Below are positions 19,208 to 28,176 of a stretch of 48,801 bases of DNA, in pieces. Below the pieces are notes generated by a model. That model saw only the letters and a list, made by a program, of their open reading frames with translations. It had not been told where the DNA came from and made no database searches. The stretch's first letter is position 1. The number at the start of each line of letters is the position of its first letter. The stretch covers positions 1 through 48,801 of the forward strand of contig JAQXTF010000021.1 in assembly GCA_029219345.1 (NCBI GenBank), given 5' to 3'. Origin of the DNA: Eggerthellales bacterium. GTDB taxonomy: Bacteria; Actinomycetota; Coriobacteriia; Coriobacteriales; Eggerthellaceae. The position numbers and the translations under genes are program-made.

Positions 19208-20077
19208 TTACCCTTTCTTCATAGCAACCAGTATTCGTGGTCTGGAACACAGGTCAAAGGCAATGCGGCATTGGGTGAAACCGCACGCTTCAGCAAACTC
19301 TTTTGCCTGATCAAGGCAGGTTTCATGCAGCTCAACAGCATAAATGCCACCTGGTTTCAAAGCAGCTGCCGCCCATTGAGTGAGCGGTCTGAACAAATCA
19401 AGGCCATCCTCGCCGCCATCCAGAGCCAAATTGGGCTCAAAGGCCGTCACTTCTTTATCCAGGGAATCGAGCACCTGGGTTGGAATGTAGGGCGGATTAG
19501 AAATCACCAGGTCAAAGCTGCCCCAAAGCTCTTCGGGCACCGCCTGGCCCAGGTCTCCCTGAAATAGAGACACCCGCTCTTCCAAACCAAGGTTCTCCAC
19601 GTTTTCGCGAGCCACCTCAAGGGCCTCGGGGGAAATATCAGTGGCCACCACCGTGCATTCAGGACGCTCGTAGGCCAAGGAGCAGGCAATACAACCGCTG
19701 CCCGTGCAAATGTCGGCCGCAGCAAAAGGTTCGTGAGCGGGCAGCAGAGCAAGAGCCTCACTGACCAGCACTTCCGTCTCAGGGCGCGGAATGAGCACGC
19801 CCTTGCGCACCTTCACGTCAATGTGACGAAAGCCCACCTCACCGGTAATGTACTGCAGGGGCTCCCCCGCGCCACGGCGCTGCACGTAGTCGCGCAACAC
19901 GTCACGTTCCGCCATAGACAGAGGCTTGTCGTAATCGGCATAGAGCTGAATGCGGCTTAAGCCCGTCACTGCCGAAAGCAACCACTGCGCAGATAAACGA
20001 GGGTTCTCATCCCCTTTGCGGGACAAGAACCCCTCGATCCAGTCAAGCGTGGTGCGTATGGTCCACAATTCAGGCAC
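19208..20077 (-). CDS. prmC: Release factor glutamine methyltransferase
   Basis: PrmC methylates the glutamine of the GGQ motif in release factors 1 and 2. The 289-residue protein has an N-terminal helical domain, the RPETEVLV motif, the SAM-binding ADICTGSGCIACSLA, and the catalytic NPPY (in LVISNPPYIPT). The start codon is GTG, overlapping the prfA stop (TAGTG), so it is coupled to its substrate's gene. Confidence 0.96.
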   Translation of the reverse strand: MPELWTIRTTLDWIEGFLSRKGDENPRLSAQWLLSAVTGLSRIQLYADYDKPLSMAERDVLRDYVQRRGAGEPLQYITGEVGFRHIDVKVRKGVLIPRPETEVLVSEALALLPAHEPFAAADICTGSGCIACSLAYERPECTVVATDISPEALEVARENVENLGLEERVSLFQGDLGQAVPEELWGSFDLVISNPPYIPTQVLDSLDKEVTAFEPNLALDGGEDGLDLFRPLTQWAAAALKPGGIYAVELHETCLDQAKEFAEACGFTQCRIAFDLCSRPRILVAMKKG

Positions 20078-21138
20078 TAGTTAATGGAGCTTTCCAACTT
20101 CTGGGCGCGATCGGCGGCCTGAAGAGCGGTAATCACGCTTTGCAGGTCATTGCCCAGCAATACGCCGCTGTAAGTGGCATTAAAACCAATGCGGTGGTCG
20201 GTCACGCGGTCCTGGGGGCCGTTATAGGTACGAATCTTCTCCGAACGGTCGCCTGAGCCAATCTGGGCCAGACGCTTGGCACCTTCCTCAGCCTGCTGCT
20301 CAGCCAACATCTTCTCGTACAGGCGAGCGCGCAGAACGGCCATAGCGGCAATCTTGTTCTGCAGCTGAGACTTCTGGTCCTGGGACTGAACCACCAGGCC
20401 AGTGGGCAGGTGGGTAATACGCACGGCTGAGTCGGTGGTGTTAACGCACTGACCACCAGGGCCACCAGCACGGTATACGTCAATGCGCAGGTCATTCTGA
20501 TTGATTTCAACGTCAACTTCATCCGCCTCGGGTAAAACCGCAACCGTTGCCGTGGAGGTCTGAATGCGACCCTGGCTTTCGGTCTTGGGAACGCGCTGCA
20601 CGCGATGAACGCCCGACTCGAACTTCATAACGGAGTACACACGATCGCCCTTCACCTTGAACTGAATCTTGGCATAGCCGCCCGCCTCAGAAGGCTGAAC
20701 ATCCAGCAGCTCAGTTCTCCAGCCCTGAGAAGAAATGAAACGCTCGTACATCTTGTACAGATCGCCAGCGAAAATCTTGGCTTCATCGCCGCCTGCGGCG
20801 CCACGGATTTCCACGATGATATCTTTTTCGTCAGCGGGGTCAGAAGGAATCAACATGAACTTGATGTCTTCTTCCATCTGGGGAAGCTTTGCCTCAATCT
20901 CGGCAATCTCTTCCTGAGCGAACTCCTTCATATCAGGGTCAGAGAGCATAGATTTTGCCTCAGCCAAATCATCCAGGCAGCGAATGTATTGGCGAGCCGC
21001 ATCGGCCAGGGGGCGCTGGTTGGCGTATTCCTTTGCCAGGCGGTTATATTCCTTCTGGTCAGACAGAACATCGGGGTCGCCCATTTTGCCTTCCAGATCT
21101 TCGAAGGCAAGAATAATCTTCTCAAGCTTGTCGCGCAT
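20077..21138 (-). CDS. prfA: Peptide chain release factor 1
   Basis: RF1 recognises UAA and UAG and triggers peptide release. The 353-residue protein has IEIRGAAGGDEA-type and GVHRVQRVPKTESQGRIQTST segments (here VEIRGAAGGDEA) and the catalytic GGQ in YRAGGPGGQCVNTTDSAVRITH. The start has GGAAG upstream. It is the first gene of prfA-prmC-punA. An IF-like mimic or RF2 is unlikely because the spacing and sequence around GGQ follow RF1. Confidence 0.97.
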   Translation of the reverse strand: MRDKLEKIILAFEDLEGKMGDPDVLSDQKEYNRLAKEYANQRPLADAARQYIRCLDDLAEAKSMLSDPDMKEFAQEEIAEIEAKLPQMEEDIKFMLIPSDPADEKDIIVEIRGAAGGDEAKIFAGDLYKMYERFISSQGWRTELLDVQPSEAGGYAKIQFKVKGDRVYSVMKFESGVHRVQRVPKTESQGRIQTSTATVAVLPEADEVDVEINQNDLRIDVYRAGGPGGQCVNTTDSAVRITHLPTGLVVQSQDQKSQLQNKIAAMAVLRARLYEKMLAEQQAEEGAKRLAQIGSGDRSEKIRTYNGPQDRVTDHRIGFNATYSGVLLGNDLQSVITALQAADRAQKLESSIN

Positions 21139-21247
21139 AAATTCTTCCTTATATAGTCACTGCCCTTAGGGCTTTTATACACAATTTTTGCAGCTTTTTA
21201 TCATATCAGATTTAGCGCCCATAAGCTATGGCGCACACGGGCCGCCC

Positions 21248-21988
21248 CTACAAATGCCCAGAAGCAGCATACATGAGGAACTCCTTGTTGCCATCGCCAC
21301 CCAAGATGGGCGAATCAATGACTTCCAAAACCTGGAGTCCCTGCTCACGGGCGCAAGACACCACTTCGTCCACCGCGCGCTGGCGCACCTTTTCATCGCT
21401 GACAACACCCTTGCATTTGCGAGCAATGGCAGCCCCGCATTCAAACTGGGGCTTGATAAGCATGATGGCGCGAAAAGGGGCCTCAAGGCGGGAAAGCACC
21501 GGCAAAATTGCCTTCAGTGAAATAAAAGAAGCGTCGCACACCACGTAATCGATGCCCTGAAAGCACACGTCAGGAGCCGTGCGAATATCGGTTTGCTCGA
21601 ACAGATGCACTCGAGGATCAGCCGCCAGTCCCAAATCCATGCAGTCGGTTCCCACGTCAACGGAAAACACTTCAGCTGCACCATGCTGCAAGGCGCAATC
21701 GGTGAAGCCACCCGTAGACGACCCAATATCAAGCACGCGAGCCCCTGTAAGGTCAATCTCAAAGACGCGAAGGGCCTCTTCCAGCTTCAAGCCTCCACGG
21801 CTCACATAGCGCAGCAAGGGGCTTTCCTGATCTACCTCTACCACATCGCCCGGGGCAACCGAATGGGAAACCTTAGTTGCCACTTGGCCATTCACCCGAA
21901 CAGCGCCCAACGAAACAAGCGCCTTCGCTTTGGTACGCGAAGGCGCCAGACCCTGTTGGGTTAGCCACATGTCAAGGCGGGCTGTCAA
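21248..21988 (-). CDS. tlyA: TlyA-family rRNA 2'-O-methyltransferase
   Basis: TlyA proteins methylate ribose in 16S and 23S rRNA; older annotations call them hemolysins. The 246-residue protein has an S4 RNA-binding domain (about 3-62: RLDMWLTQQGLAPSRTKAKALVSLGAVRVNG) and an FtsJ-like methyltransferase domain (about 63-246: SRGGLKLEEAL, VLDIGSSTGGFTDCALQHGA, SVDVG, DASFISL, LIKPQFE). It starts four bases after the trxA stop, so both are on one transcript. Confidence 0.94.
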   Translation of the reverse strand: MTARLDMWLTQQGLAPSRTKAKALVSLGAVRVNGQVATKVSHSVAPGDVVEVDQESPLLRYVSRGGLKLEEALRVFEIDLTGARVLDIGSSTGGFTDCALQHGAAEVFSVDVGTDCMDLGLAADPRVHLFEQTDIRTAPDVCFQGIDYVVCDASFISLKAILPVLSRLEAPFRAIMLIKPQFECGAAIARKCKGVVSDEKVRQRAVDEVVSCAREQGLQVLEVIDSPILGGDGNKEFLMYAASGHL

Positions 21989-21991
21989 AGA

Positions 21992-22303
21992 TTAGCGCTC
22001 CACAAAGTCACGCAGGACGTCAATAGGCTGCGCACCCGTAAAGCGACGAGCAGACTCGCCGTCTTTAAACAAAATGCAGGTGGGAACAGCGCTAATGCGA
22101 TACTGCATGGCAATGTCAGGGCACTTGTCAACATCTACGGAATAGACAGCGACCTCGCCAGCCTTTTCTTCAGCCAACTGCTCGATAGCAGGGGCCATCA
22201 TGCGGCAAGGACCGCACCACACGGCGGAAAAATCAACCAATACGCGACCCTTGCTATTGAGTACCAGCTCCTTAAACTGCTGGGAAGTAAGAGATTCCAT
22301 CAT
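21992..22303 (-). CDS. trxA: Thioredoxin
   Basis: This is a cytosolic disulfide reductase of 103 residues with the active site WCGPC in VLVDFSAVWCGPCRMMAP and the cis-proline segment AVPTCILFKDGE. ATG 22303 has GAGGAG eight bases upstream and is preferred to the in-frame codon at 22318. The next gene is tlyA. No thioredoxin reductase is seen nearby. Confidence 0.95.
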   Translation of the reverse strand: MMESLTSQQFKELVLNSKGRVLVDFSAVWCGPCRMMAPAIEQLAEEKAGEVAVYSVDVDKCPDIAMQYRISAVPTCILFKDGESARRFTGAQPIDVLRDFVER

Positions 22304-22430
22304 TGCGAAACTCCTCAAATAAACGATTTAGTGTAAAAACTTCTACCTGCTATTGTATTCCCCTTTATGCGCAGAAAGTGTCAGGTATCCAACAAAGTGG
22401 CAACAGTTTCGGCGTTGTGCGGCAGATGAG

Positions 22431-22436
22431 TATAAT
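22431..22436 (+). promoter_or_regulatory. -10 box of the patatin-like gene
   Basis: A perfect TATAAT lies 24 bases before the start codon; no good -35 is seen. Confidence 0.5.
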
Positions 22437-22459
22437 TAGGGTACGGAAAGGAGCATGTT

Positions 22460-23386
22460 ATGGAGAACATTGACCAAACTGCAGCCACCGAAGCTGATTA
22501 CAAATACCAAACCCCCGCCTGGATAGGCGCTGACATAACCCCCTGCAACGTAGTGCTGGAAGGCGGCGCCATGCGTTGCCAGTTCACCGCCGGCGTTACC
22601 GATTTCTGGATGGAAAAGAAGTTCTTCCCTCAATTGGTTATCGGCACCTCGGCAGGCGCCCTTACCGGCTCTTGCTACGCCTCGGGCCTCTTAGGGCGAA
22701 CCTGCTTCCTTAACCTGAAATACTGCGACGACCCTCGTTACCTGTCCATGAAGAGCTTCGTGCGCACAGGCAATGCCTGTGGCCGCGAATTCGTTTTTGA
22801 TGAGGTGCCCCACCAACTGGATCCCTTGGATCCCGCCGCCTACAATGACTCTCCCGTAAAGTGCGTTGCGGTTAGCAGCAACCTGGAAACTGGCGAGGCC
22901 GATTATCACACCATCATCGACTACGAGAAGGAAATTGACTACCTTATCTCCACCTCAAGCCTGCCCCTCTTGAGCCAAGTGGTGGAAGTGGACGGCAAGA
23001 AGCTGCTGGATGGCGGCAACTGCGACAGCATCCCGGTGGATTATTCCCTGTCCACAGGCGCAAAAAAGCACATCGTGGTGCTCACCCAGGCAGCCGATTA
23101 CGTAAAGCAGCCCAACAAGCTCATGGCCCTTATGCACACCGTTTACGCAAATTACCCCTATTTCTGCGAGCGCGCTGAGCACCGCCATTACGAATATAAT
23201 CGCATTCGCCGCCGCCTCATGCGCATGCACGAAGCTGGCGAGATCTTTCTTATCATGCCCCAGAAACCCGTGGAAATCTCCCACATGGAGCGCGACCAAG
23301 AAAAGCTTCTAGATCTCTATGAGCAGGGCTACGCAGAAGCCATGAAGACCTGGGATGACCTGCAAGAATATCTTTCTCGTCCTTAA
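22460..23386 (+). CDS. Patatin-like phospholipase (RssA/YjjU type)
   Basis: This is a predicted acyl hydrolase of 308 residues with the Ser-Asp dyad of patatins: an oxyanion loop LEGGAMRCQFTAGV, the nucleophile elbow GTSAG (about residues 58-62), and LLDGGNCDSIPV supplying the Asp near residue 190. There is no signal peptide, so it is probably cytosolic or on the inner membrane face. AAAGGAG precedes the ATG. Its substrate is unknown and it stands alone. Confidence 0.9.
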   Translation: MENIDQTAATEADYKYQTPAWIGADITPCNVVLEGGAMRCQFTAGVTDFWMEKKFFPQLVIGTSAGALTGSCYASGLLGRTCFLNLKYCDDPRYLSMKSFVRTGNACGREFVFDEVPHQLDPLDPAAYNDSPVKCVAVSSNLETGEADYHTIIDYEKEIDYLISTSSLPLLSQVVEVDGKKLLDGGNCDSIPVDYSLSTGAKKHIVVLTQAADYVKQPNKLMALMHTVYANYPYFCERAEHRHYEYNRIRRRLMRMHEAGEIFLIMPQKPVEISHMERDQEKLLDLYEQGYAEAMKTWDDLQEYLSRP

Positions 23387-23505
23387 ATGAATGCGGGCTG
23401 CCTAGTTAAAACCGAACAGCCCTTCGCTCTATTGCGCCCAACACCCTGCGTCTCCGCAAAAGGTTTCAAGATCGAAACAAAGCGGCATATCTGCCAAAAC
23501 GAACA

Positions 23506-23514
23506 TGCTATAAT
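23506..23514 (+). promoter_or_regulatory. Extended -10 promoter of the GT14 gene
   Basis: TGC followed by TATAAT (23509-23514) forms an extended -10. The -35 is weak. The start would lie about 70 bases before the ATG. Confidence 0.5.
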
Positions 23515-23590
23515 TTCTCATCTGCTCTTCAATTGCATCATCGAGCTTTCGAAAACAGCCCCGCCATTCTAGTTAGAGAGCCCACACGCC

Positions 23591-24505
23591 ATGCATTCTG
23601 TTTCAAGCACACCTTGCCAGATTGCCGCAAAACACGCATACCTCATCATGGCACACAAGGACCCCGAACAGCTCAAGCTGCTCATTTCCTTGCTTGATGA
23701 CCCTCGCAACGACATCTTTGTCCACTGCGATAAGAAGTCTGACCCCTCAATTCTTGAGGCTTTTAAGGCAATCTCACCCAAAGAAAGCTCGTATGCTGTT
23801 TTTTCCGAAAACGCAATCTCTTGGGGAAGCTATGCTCTCATTGATACCGAACTCAAGCTCCTGAAAAAAGCCACTAAGAACAATGTCTACGGGTACTATC
23901 ACTTGCTTTCAGGCACCTGCCTTCCCCTTAAATCGCAAGATGTTATCCATCAGTTTTTCGACCAAAGCCAAAAGGAATTTGTAGGCTTTTGCAACAAAGA
24001 CGAATGGCCCGGGGCCACTTGGCGCGCCGAATACCCCCACATTCCCTCTCTGCGAAAGAGTCCCCTTGGTTGGCGCCTGGATAACATCCTTGGGAAAATA
24101 CACAAACTGGGATCGCCCAAAAAGACGCCCATCACGTATGGATACGGATCCCAGTGGTTCAGCATCACCCATAGTTTAGCTTGCGACCTTCTTGCTCATG
24201 AAGATTGGATACGTGAGCATTTTTGCCATTCCTTTGCCGGCGACGAGCTTTTTTTGCAATCGTTCATCATGACCTTCGGCTACGAAGACAGGCTTCCCGG
24301 CAAGATGGGCGACACCCATCACGCTATCACCAACATGCGCCTCATCGATTGGGCCCGCGGCGACGGAAACCACCCATACACGTGGCATAAGGAAGATTTC
24401 GACACCATCATGCAAAGCGAAATGCTCTTTGGTCGCAAGTTCTCTCTTGCAGAAGATGACGAAGTTATTTACAAACTGATTGACAGCATCGTGGCAAGCG
24501 CTTAA
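23591..24505 (+). CDS. Core-2/I-branching-type glycosyltransferase (GT14)
   Basis: This is a 304-residue member of the beta-1,6-N-acetylglucosaminyltransferase family, known in bacteria for extracellular polysaccharide and glycan decoration. Matches include AYLIMAHKDPEQLKLLISLLDDPRNDIFVHCDKK, WGSYALIDTELKLLKKA, YYHLLSGTCLPLKSQD and GSQWFSITH, followed by DELFLQSFIM. No membrane segment is seen. The ribosome-binding site is poor, but the conserved start of the fold supports this start. No other surface-glycan genes adjoin it. Confidence 0.9.
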   Translation: MHSVSSTPCQIAAKHAYLIMAHKDPEQLKLLISLLDDPRNDIFVHCDKKSDPSILEAFKAISPKESSYAVFSENAISWGSYALIDTELKLLKKATKNNVYGYYHLLSGTCLPLKSQDVIHQFFDQSQKEFVGFCNKDEWPGATWRAEYPHIPSLRKSPLGWRLDNILGKIHKLGSPKKTPITYGYGSQWFSITHSLACDLLAHEDWIREHFCHSFAGDELFLQSFIMTFGYEDRLPGKMGDTHHAITNMRLIDWARGDGNHPYTWHKEDFDTIMQSEMLFGRKFSLAEDDEVIYKLIDSIVASA

Positions 24506-24514
24506 CGCGCAGCA

Positions 24515-25495
24515 CTAATACTCCTGGGCAATGGCAACCAGGTATTCCCGATAGGCACCAGCCAATGCGCGGGGAGCGGCAATATGAATCAACCTGCCAT
24601 ACTGAGCCAGCCAGCCAAAGAAAGTGGGGCTTTCCATAACGCGCACATGTACTTCAGCCGTGCCGTCGCCCTTGTCCAAAGATTCCACTTCCTTGCCAAA
24701 GCGATCGATAACGCCGCCCATAGCCTCTTCGTGCACGATGAGGGTGGCACTCACCGGTTCGCCAGCAAACATGCCAAAAGAACGGCGCTCGTATTCCTCC
24801 ACGTCAAAGTGGGAAATGGTTTGATTGCGAACGCTGGGTTCCGCCGATACCGCCACCGAAGTCATGCGATCAATGCGGTACGTAATAAAGCTCTCATGCT
24901 TATCGTTGAAGGTGATCAAATAGTAGAAGCCATCGTTAAACACCATTTGAACAGGGGTCTCGCAATAGAGCTTGCCATCATGCTGGGCAACGGGGCGCTT
25001 GCCGCAATCGTACTTGTAGTACATAAACTCAACCTTATGCTTGCTGCGAATAGCGGCATTGATGATGTCGATATTCTTGAAGGCCGACTCGTTTTGCATC
25101 TTCACACGGTTTCCCACATGAATGCGGCGGCTTAGTTGCTTTCCCTGCTCTTCGGAGCAAAGTGTCTTGATGCTGCGCACCAGCTTATCGGCGCTTCCCT
25201 GGGTAAGGAAGCGGCAACTTTGCACGGCATCAACCAAAAGCTGCAGCTCGTTGAAGGTAAAACGGCGTCCTACCAGGCGATACTCAACTGGAGCGCAATG
25301 GAACTTCTTGATGGTCAGCCCAAATTCGTTCAGCGCCTGGATATCGCGGTAAAGCGCCTTGCGCTCTGCGTGAACACCGCATTCCCCCAGCTTCTCGATG
25401 ATCTGGGGCATGGTTAGGCCATGATTTTCGTCAGTGCATTCTTCAAAAATACGAATCAGGTTAAGCAGCTTGAATTTGCCCGGTTCGAACGCCAT
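24515..25495 (-). CDS. WYL-domain transcriptional regulator
   Basis: This 326-residue protein has an N-terminal winged helix (about 1-75: KLLNLIRIFEECTDENHGLTMPQIIEKL, KALYRDIQAL) and a WYL ligand-binding domain (about 150-225: NDGFYYLITFNDKHESFITYRIDRM), with the C-terminal WCX extension. Such proteins often sense nucleic acid or other ligands and can be repressors or activators, including in defence and stress. AAAGGA precedes the ATG. It lies 36 bp downstream of the macro-domain gene on the same strand and may share its transcript. Its target is unknown. Confidence 0.9.
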   Translation of the reverse strand: MAFEPGKFKLLNLIRIFEECTDENHGLTMPQIIEKLGECGVHAERKALYRDIQALNEFGLTIKKFHCAPVEYRLVGRRFTFNELQLLVDAVQSCRFLTQGSADKLVRSIKTLCSEEQGKQLSRRIHVGNRVKMQNESAFKNIDIINAAIRSKHKVEFMYYKYDCGKRPVAQHDGKLYCETPVQMVFNDGFYYLITFNDKHESFITYRIDRMTSVAVSAEPSVRNQTISHFDVEEYERRSFGMFAGEPVSATLIVHEEAMGGVIDRFGKEVESLDKGDGTAEVHVRVMESPTFFGWLAQYGRLIHIAAPRALAGAYREYLVAIAQEY

Positions 25496-25531
25496 GCAAT
25501 GATCCTTTCCTCAAAGATTCCATACCTCAAC

Positions 25532-26689
25532 CTACCCCAATAAGGGCTGGTCGAACTCGTAAAGCATCGCATTTATAGCAAAAATATCATATTCATTCTG
25601 CTCAATATAATATCGCACAATTAAATCAAATCGTGAGCTAGGTGAAAAGGCAAAACCTGCACGCGCCAACAAATCTTCAGAAGCCTCCAAAGAAAGCTCA
25701 AGAGCAATGCAAAAAGCAAGCACCGTTTTCTTGGTGGGCTGATAATTGGCGTCAGATCTGATCTTGCTAAAGTGTTGCCGGCTCACATTTGCCCTCTTGT
25801 AGACCTGAGCGTCGGTCATGCCTTTCATGGCAATGAGCTCGAGCAAGGTATCGGAAAACGATGCATCAATATGCCGCAGGGACTGCTCCAGCGCGCTCTT
25901 GTCAAAAGGATCCTCAAAGCTCGGCGCCTGCTGAAGGCAGGGCTCCTCATATGCCGTCTCTTCCAAACGAACGGCTTTTCCGCGCTCCTTGCGAGACGGT
26001 CGGCCAAACAAGCCACCAATGGTCTCCCGAAATCTAGAAGGGCTGCTAGAAGAGGCTGCCGTCGAAAGCGTATACTCAGGGGCAAAATCACACTGGAGCA
26101 TAGGCTGCGCGCTGGCGTATCGACGAAATTCCCCTTCTTGGCACTCACGTACGTAAGCGTCGTTGATGAGCTGTTTCACCTGGGGCACATAGCGCTGAGC
26201 AGCCTGCACGCCGTTTTCGCCAAAAAGCACCAGTGTAATAAGCAGGTTCGTATCATGCTCTTGCAAAAACGCCTGCATGGTGCGGAAAGCGGCATCGAAA
26301 GAAACTTGGGCCGGGCATCCACGAGCTCCCGTAGAGATAAGGGGAACCGCCACCGATTCAACGCCCAGCTCAAGGGCCTGTTGGAAGATACGCTCATATA
26401 CCTGGCACAGCATTTCAACCTGGGCAGCATCCCCTTGCCCCCACACTGGCCCCACCGCGTGAATCACAAAGCGCGCCACATGCTGCATGCAAGCAACAGG
26501 GGTGACCACCACACTTCCGGTTTCAACCGGCGCCAGAGGCGCCACGGCGGCCTGTATCTGCTCAAAGCCCACCACTTGTGCAATCGAATAGCCCGCTCCC
26601 CCGTCGATGAGAAGGAGCTCGTTAGCAGGCGCCACCAAAGCCTGGGCGGAAACCTGCGCTATATCGTTGCGAACCAAGGCGAAAGGCAT
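25532..26689 (-). CDS. Macro domain fused to an XRE-like helix-turn-helix
   Basis: The 385-residue protein begins with a macro domain (about 1-170: VRNDIAQVSAQALVAPAN, FVIHAVGPVWGQG, VESVAVPLISTGARGCP), a fold that binds or removes ADP-ribose. After a variable linker the C-terminus (about 285-350) looks like a lambda-repressor/XRE helix-turn-helix (MTDAQVYKRANVSRQHFSKIRSD). A fusion of ADP-ribose recognition with DNA binding suggests a regulator that senses ADP-ribose or an ADP-ribosylated partner, but enzyme activity is equally possible. It follows DUF1653 by 16 bp and precedes a WYL regulator. Confidence 0.85.
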   Translation of the reverse strand: MPFALVRNDIAQVSAQALVAPANELLLIDGGAGYSIAQVVGFEQIQAAVAPLAPVETGSVVVTPVACMQHVARFVIHAVGPVWGQGDAAQVEMLCQVYERIFQQALELGVESVAVPLISTGARGCPAQVSFDAAFRTMQAFLQEHDTNLLITLVLFGENGVQAAQRYVPQVKQLINDAYVRECQEGEFRRYASAQPMLQCDFAPEYTLSTAASSSSPSRFRETIGGLFGRPSRKERGKAVRLEETAYEEPCLQQAPSFEDPFDKSALEQSLRHIDASFSDTLLELIAMKGMTDAQVYKRANVSRQHFSKIRSDANYQPTKKTVLAFCIALELSLEASEDLLARAGFAFSPSSRFDLIVRYYIEQNEYDIFAINAMLYEFDQPLLG

Positions 26690-26705
26690 GATGCAAATCT
26701 ACCTT

Positions 26706-26957
26706 CTAATCAGCGTGGGCAACGCTGGGAATATCCTGCAGCTCAAAGCGATGAACCTGGGTAACCTCAGGGTATTTCTCGTGGTCGACCTCAGAAAGGA
26801 ACATATTCAAAGGGCGAACCCACAAAGAGCAATCTCCATACAGCTTGCGGTAAACCACCAGCTCTTCATCGGTCTCGGAATGGCGAGCCACATCCTCCAC
26901 CAAATACAAATCCCCCTTGAAGTGGCGGTAGATTCCCTTGATTTTCAGCTGCTGCAT
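26706..26957 (-). CDS. DUF1653 family protein
   Basis: This is a small 83-residue protein of the DUF1653 family, characterised by G.YRHFKG..Y.V...A.HSET.EELVVYR.LYG...LWVRP..MF. The function is unknown. The start was moved to ATG 26957, which has AGAAAGGA at proper distance; the longer frame to 27122 overlaps the divergent flavin-reductase-like gene and lacks family sequence. It heads a run with the macro/HTH gene. Confidence 0.88.
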   Translation of the reverse strand: MQQLKIKGIYRHFKGDLYLVEDVARHSETDEELVVYRKLYGDCSLWVRPLNMFLSEVDHEKYPEVTQVHRFELQDIPSVAHAD

Positions 26958-27045
26958 AACAGGTCCTTTCTGCATTTCTGTCTTAAATAAAGTATACTCT
27001 GACCCTGAAAATAGGCTGATAACTGTTACCAGAAAGAAGGTTTTC

Positions 27046-27624
27046 ATGGTTAGCAAACTTAAAGGATTCAAGGAAATTGACCCTTGGGATCTGCAGGAAA
27101 ACGTGTTCCAAATTATTGGCAAGGACTACATGGAGCTGGTTATGGGCAATCGCACCGAAGGAGCCAACGCCATGACGGCAGCCTGGGGCGGCTTGGGTGT
27201 CTTTTGGAACCTGCCCGTTGCCTACGTACTGGTACGCGGAGAGAAGTATCGCTACTCTCGCCATTTGATGGACCAAGAGCCCCTGTTCAGCGTGTGCTTT
27301 TTGGACGATGAGCACAACAAGGCCAAGGGTTACCTGGGCACCGCCCACGGCTGGGACGACCCCAACAAAATTGAAACCGCCGGCCTGCATACCGGCTGGT
27401 GTGGCCTTGAGCTCACCCACGACGCCGAAAAGGGTCTAGGCACCCATGTGCATACCCCCTTTATTGAAGAATCGCGCCTGGTGCTTATCTGCGAAACTGT
27501 ATGCGTTCAGGAACTGCCCGAAGAGTGCTACAAAGACAAGGCGCTGTGGGAGCAGTTCTACACCACCCAAGACCAGCACTGCATGTACATCGCCGAAATC
27601 AAAGCAGCCTTTGTGAAGGAATAA
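27046..27624 (+). CDS. Flavin reductase-like domain protein
   Basis: This is a 192-residue protein with the FMN-binding split-barrel pattern of flavin reductases: [29 protein letters not shown], then [24 protein letters not shown]. Members reduce flavin with NAD(P)H or serve as flavoproteins. ATG 27046 has AGAAGG upstream; the frame upstream to 26938 overlaps the divergent DUF1653 gene. It is followed by a clear terminator, so it is a single-gene unit. Confidence 0.88.
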   Translation: MVSKLKGFKEIDPWDLQENVFQIIGKDYMELVMGNRTEGANAMTAAWGGLGVFWNLPVAYVLVRGEKYRYSRHLMDQEPLFSVCFLDDEHNKAKGYLGTAHGWDDPNKIETAGLHTGWCGLELTHDAEKGLGTHVHTPFIEESRLVLICETVCVQELPEECYKDKALWEQFYTTQDQHCMYIAEIKAAFVKE

Positions 27625-27644
27625 GATCCCGCCAAAAGCACAAG

Positions 27645-27674
27645 GAGCCCCGCTATCGGGGCTCTCTCTTTCTT
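27645..27674 (+). terminator. Terminator of the flavin-reductase-like gene
   Basis: GAGCCCCG (27645-27652) and CGGGGCTC (27657-27664) form a perfect stem with a CTAT loop, followed by a T-rich tail. Confidence 0.85.
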
Positions 27675-27687
27675 GCGCAAAAACCCT

Positions 27688-27903
27688 TTACGCCAGGTAA
27701 ATGCCAGCGTCTTCCAGCACTTCTTCCAAGGTGTCGGCATCCAATGTGGTATCGAAGCTGATTTCCTTGGCAGTCAAGTCCAGCTGCACATTGGAGATTT
27801 CAGGCTCTTCCGCCAAATACTTCAACACGAGTTTCTCGCAACCGTCGCAATGAATGTTTTCCTTGCAGCTTTGGCAGCGGTAATAGGTGACTTTCGACTT
27901 CAT
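27688..27903 (-). CDS. Small Cys-rich HMA-like protein 1
   Basis: This is a 71-residue cytosolic protein starting MKSKVTYYRCQSCKENIHCDGCEKLV. It resembles a heavy-metal-associated domain, where a CxxC-bearing loop binds Cu(I) or another soft metal, but has an added CxxC, giving C-x2-C-x4-HC-x2-C. The rest follows the HMA beta-alpha-beta layout (SNVQLDLTAKEISFDTTLDADTLEEVLEDAGI). ATG 27903 has AAGAGG upstream. It is a paralogue of the next gene and last in the MATE-HMA-HMA run. Confidence 0.75.
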   Translation of the reverse strand: MKSKVTYYRCQSCKENIHCDGCEKLVLKYLAEEPEISNVQLDLTAKEISFDTTLDADTLEEVLEDAGIYLA

Positions 27904-27960
27904 CTTCAACAAACCTCTTGTTCTTGGCAAATAGCATCCCTGCGGCAACGCTGTCAAATT

Positions 27961-28176
27961 CTACAGCTTAAACACGCCGCGCTCTTCCAAAAAATCTTCC
28001 AAATCATCTTCGGACAAAGTGGTCTGCACCCACATGATGCGCTCTTTCATGTCCAGATTCACCGCCTGAATGGCCGGATTGGCCAACAGACGCTCCGCCA
28101 GGTTTTCACCGCAATCTTCGCAATGAGAATGCCCTACGCAAAACTGGCAGGTATTCATAGAAAAACGGAATTCCAT
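27961..28176 (-). CDS. Small Cys-rich HMA-like protein 2
   Basis: This 71-residue protein has the same layout as its neighbour: C-x2-C-x4-HC-x2-C (CQFCVGHSHCEDC) followed by an HMA-like body ending in ERGVFKL. The start overlaps the MATE stop codon (TAATG), so it is coupled to that exporter. A metal or redox role linked to the transporter is an inference from this coupling. Confidence 0.75.
   Translation of the reverse strand: MEFRFSMNTCQFCVGHSHCEDCGENLAERLLANPAIQAVNLDMKERIMWVQTTLSEDDLEDFLEERGVFKL

Noticed and set aside
23387-23590. Possible small gene at 23387-23572
   Set aside because: No ribosome-binding site and no recognisable protein features; it overlaps the GT14 promoter.
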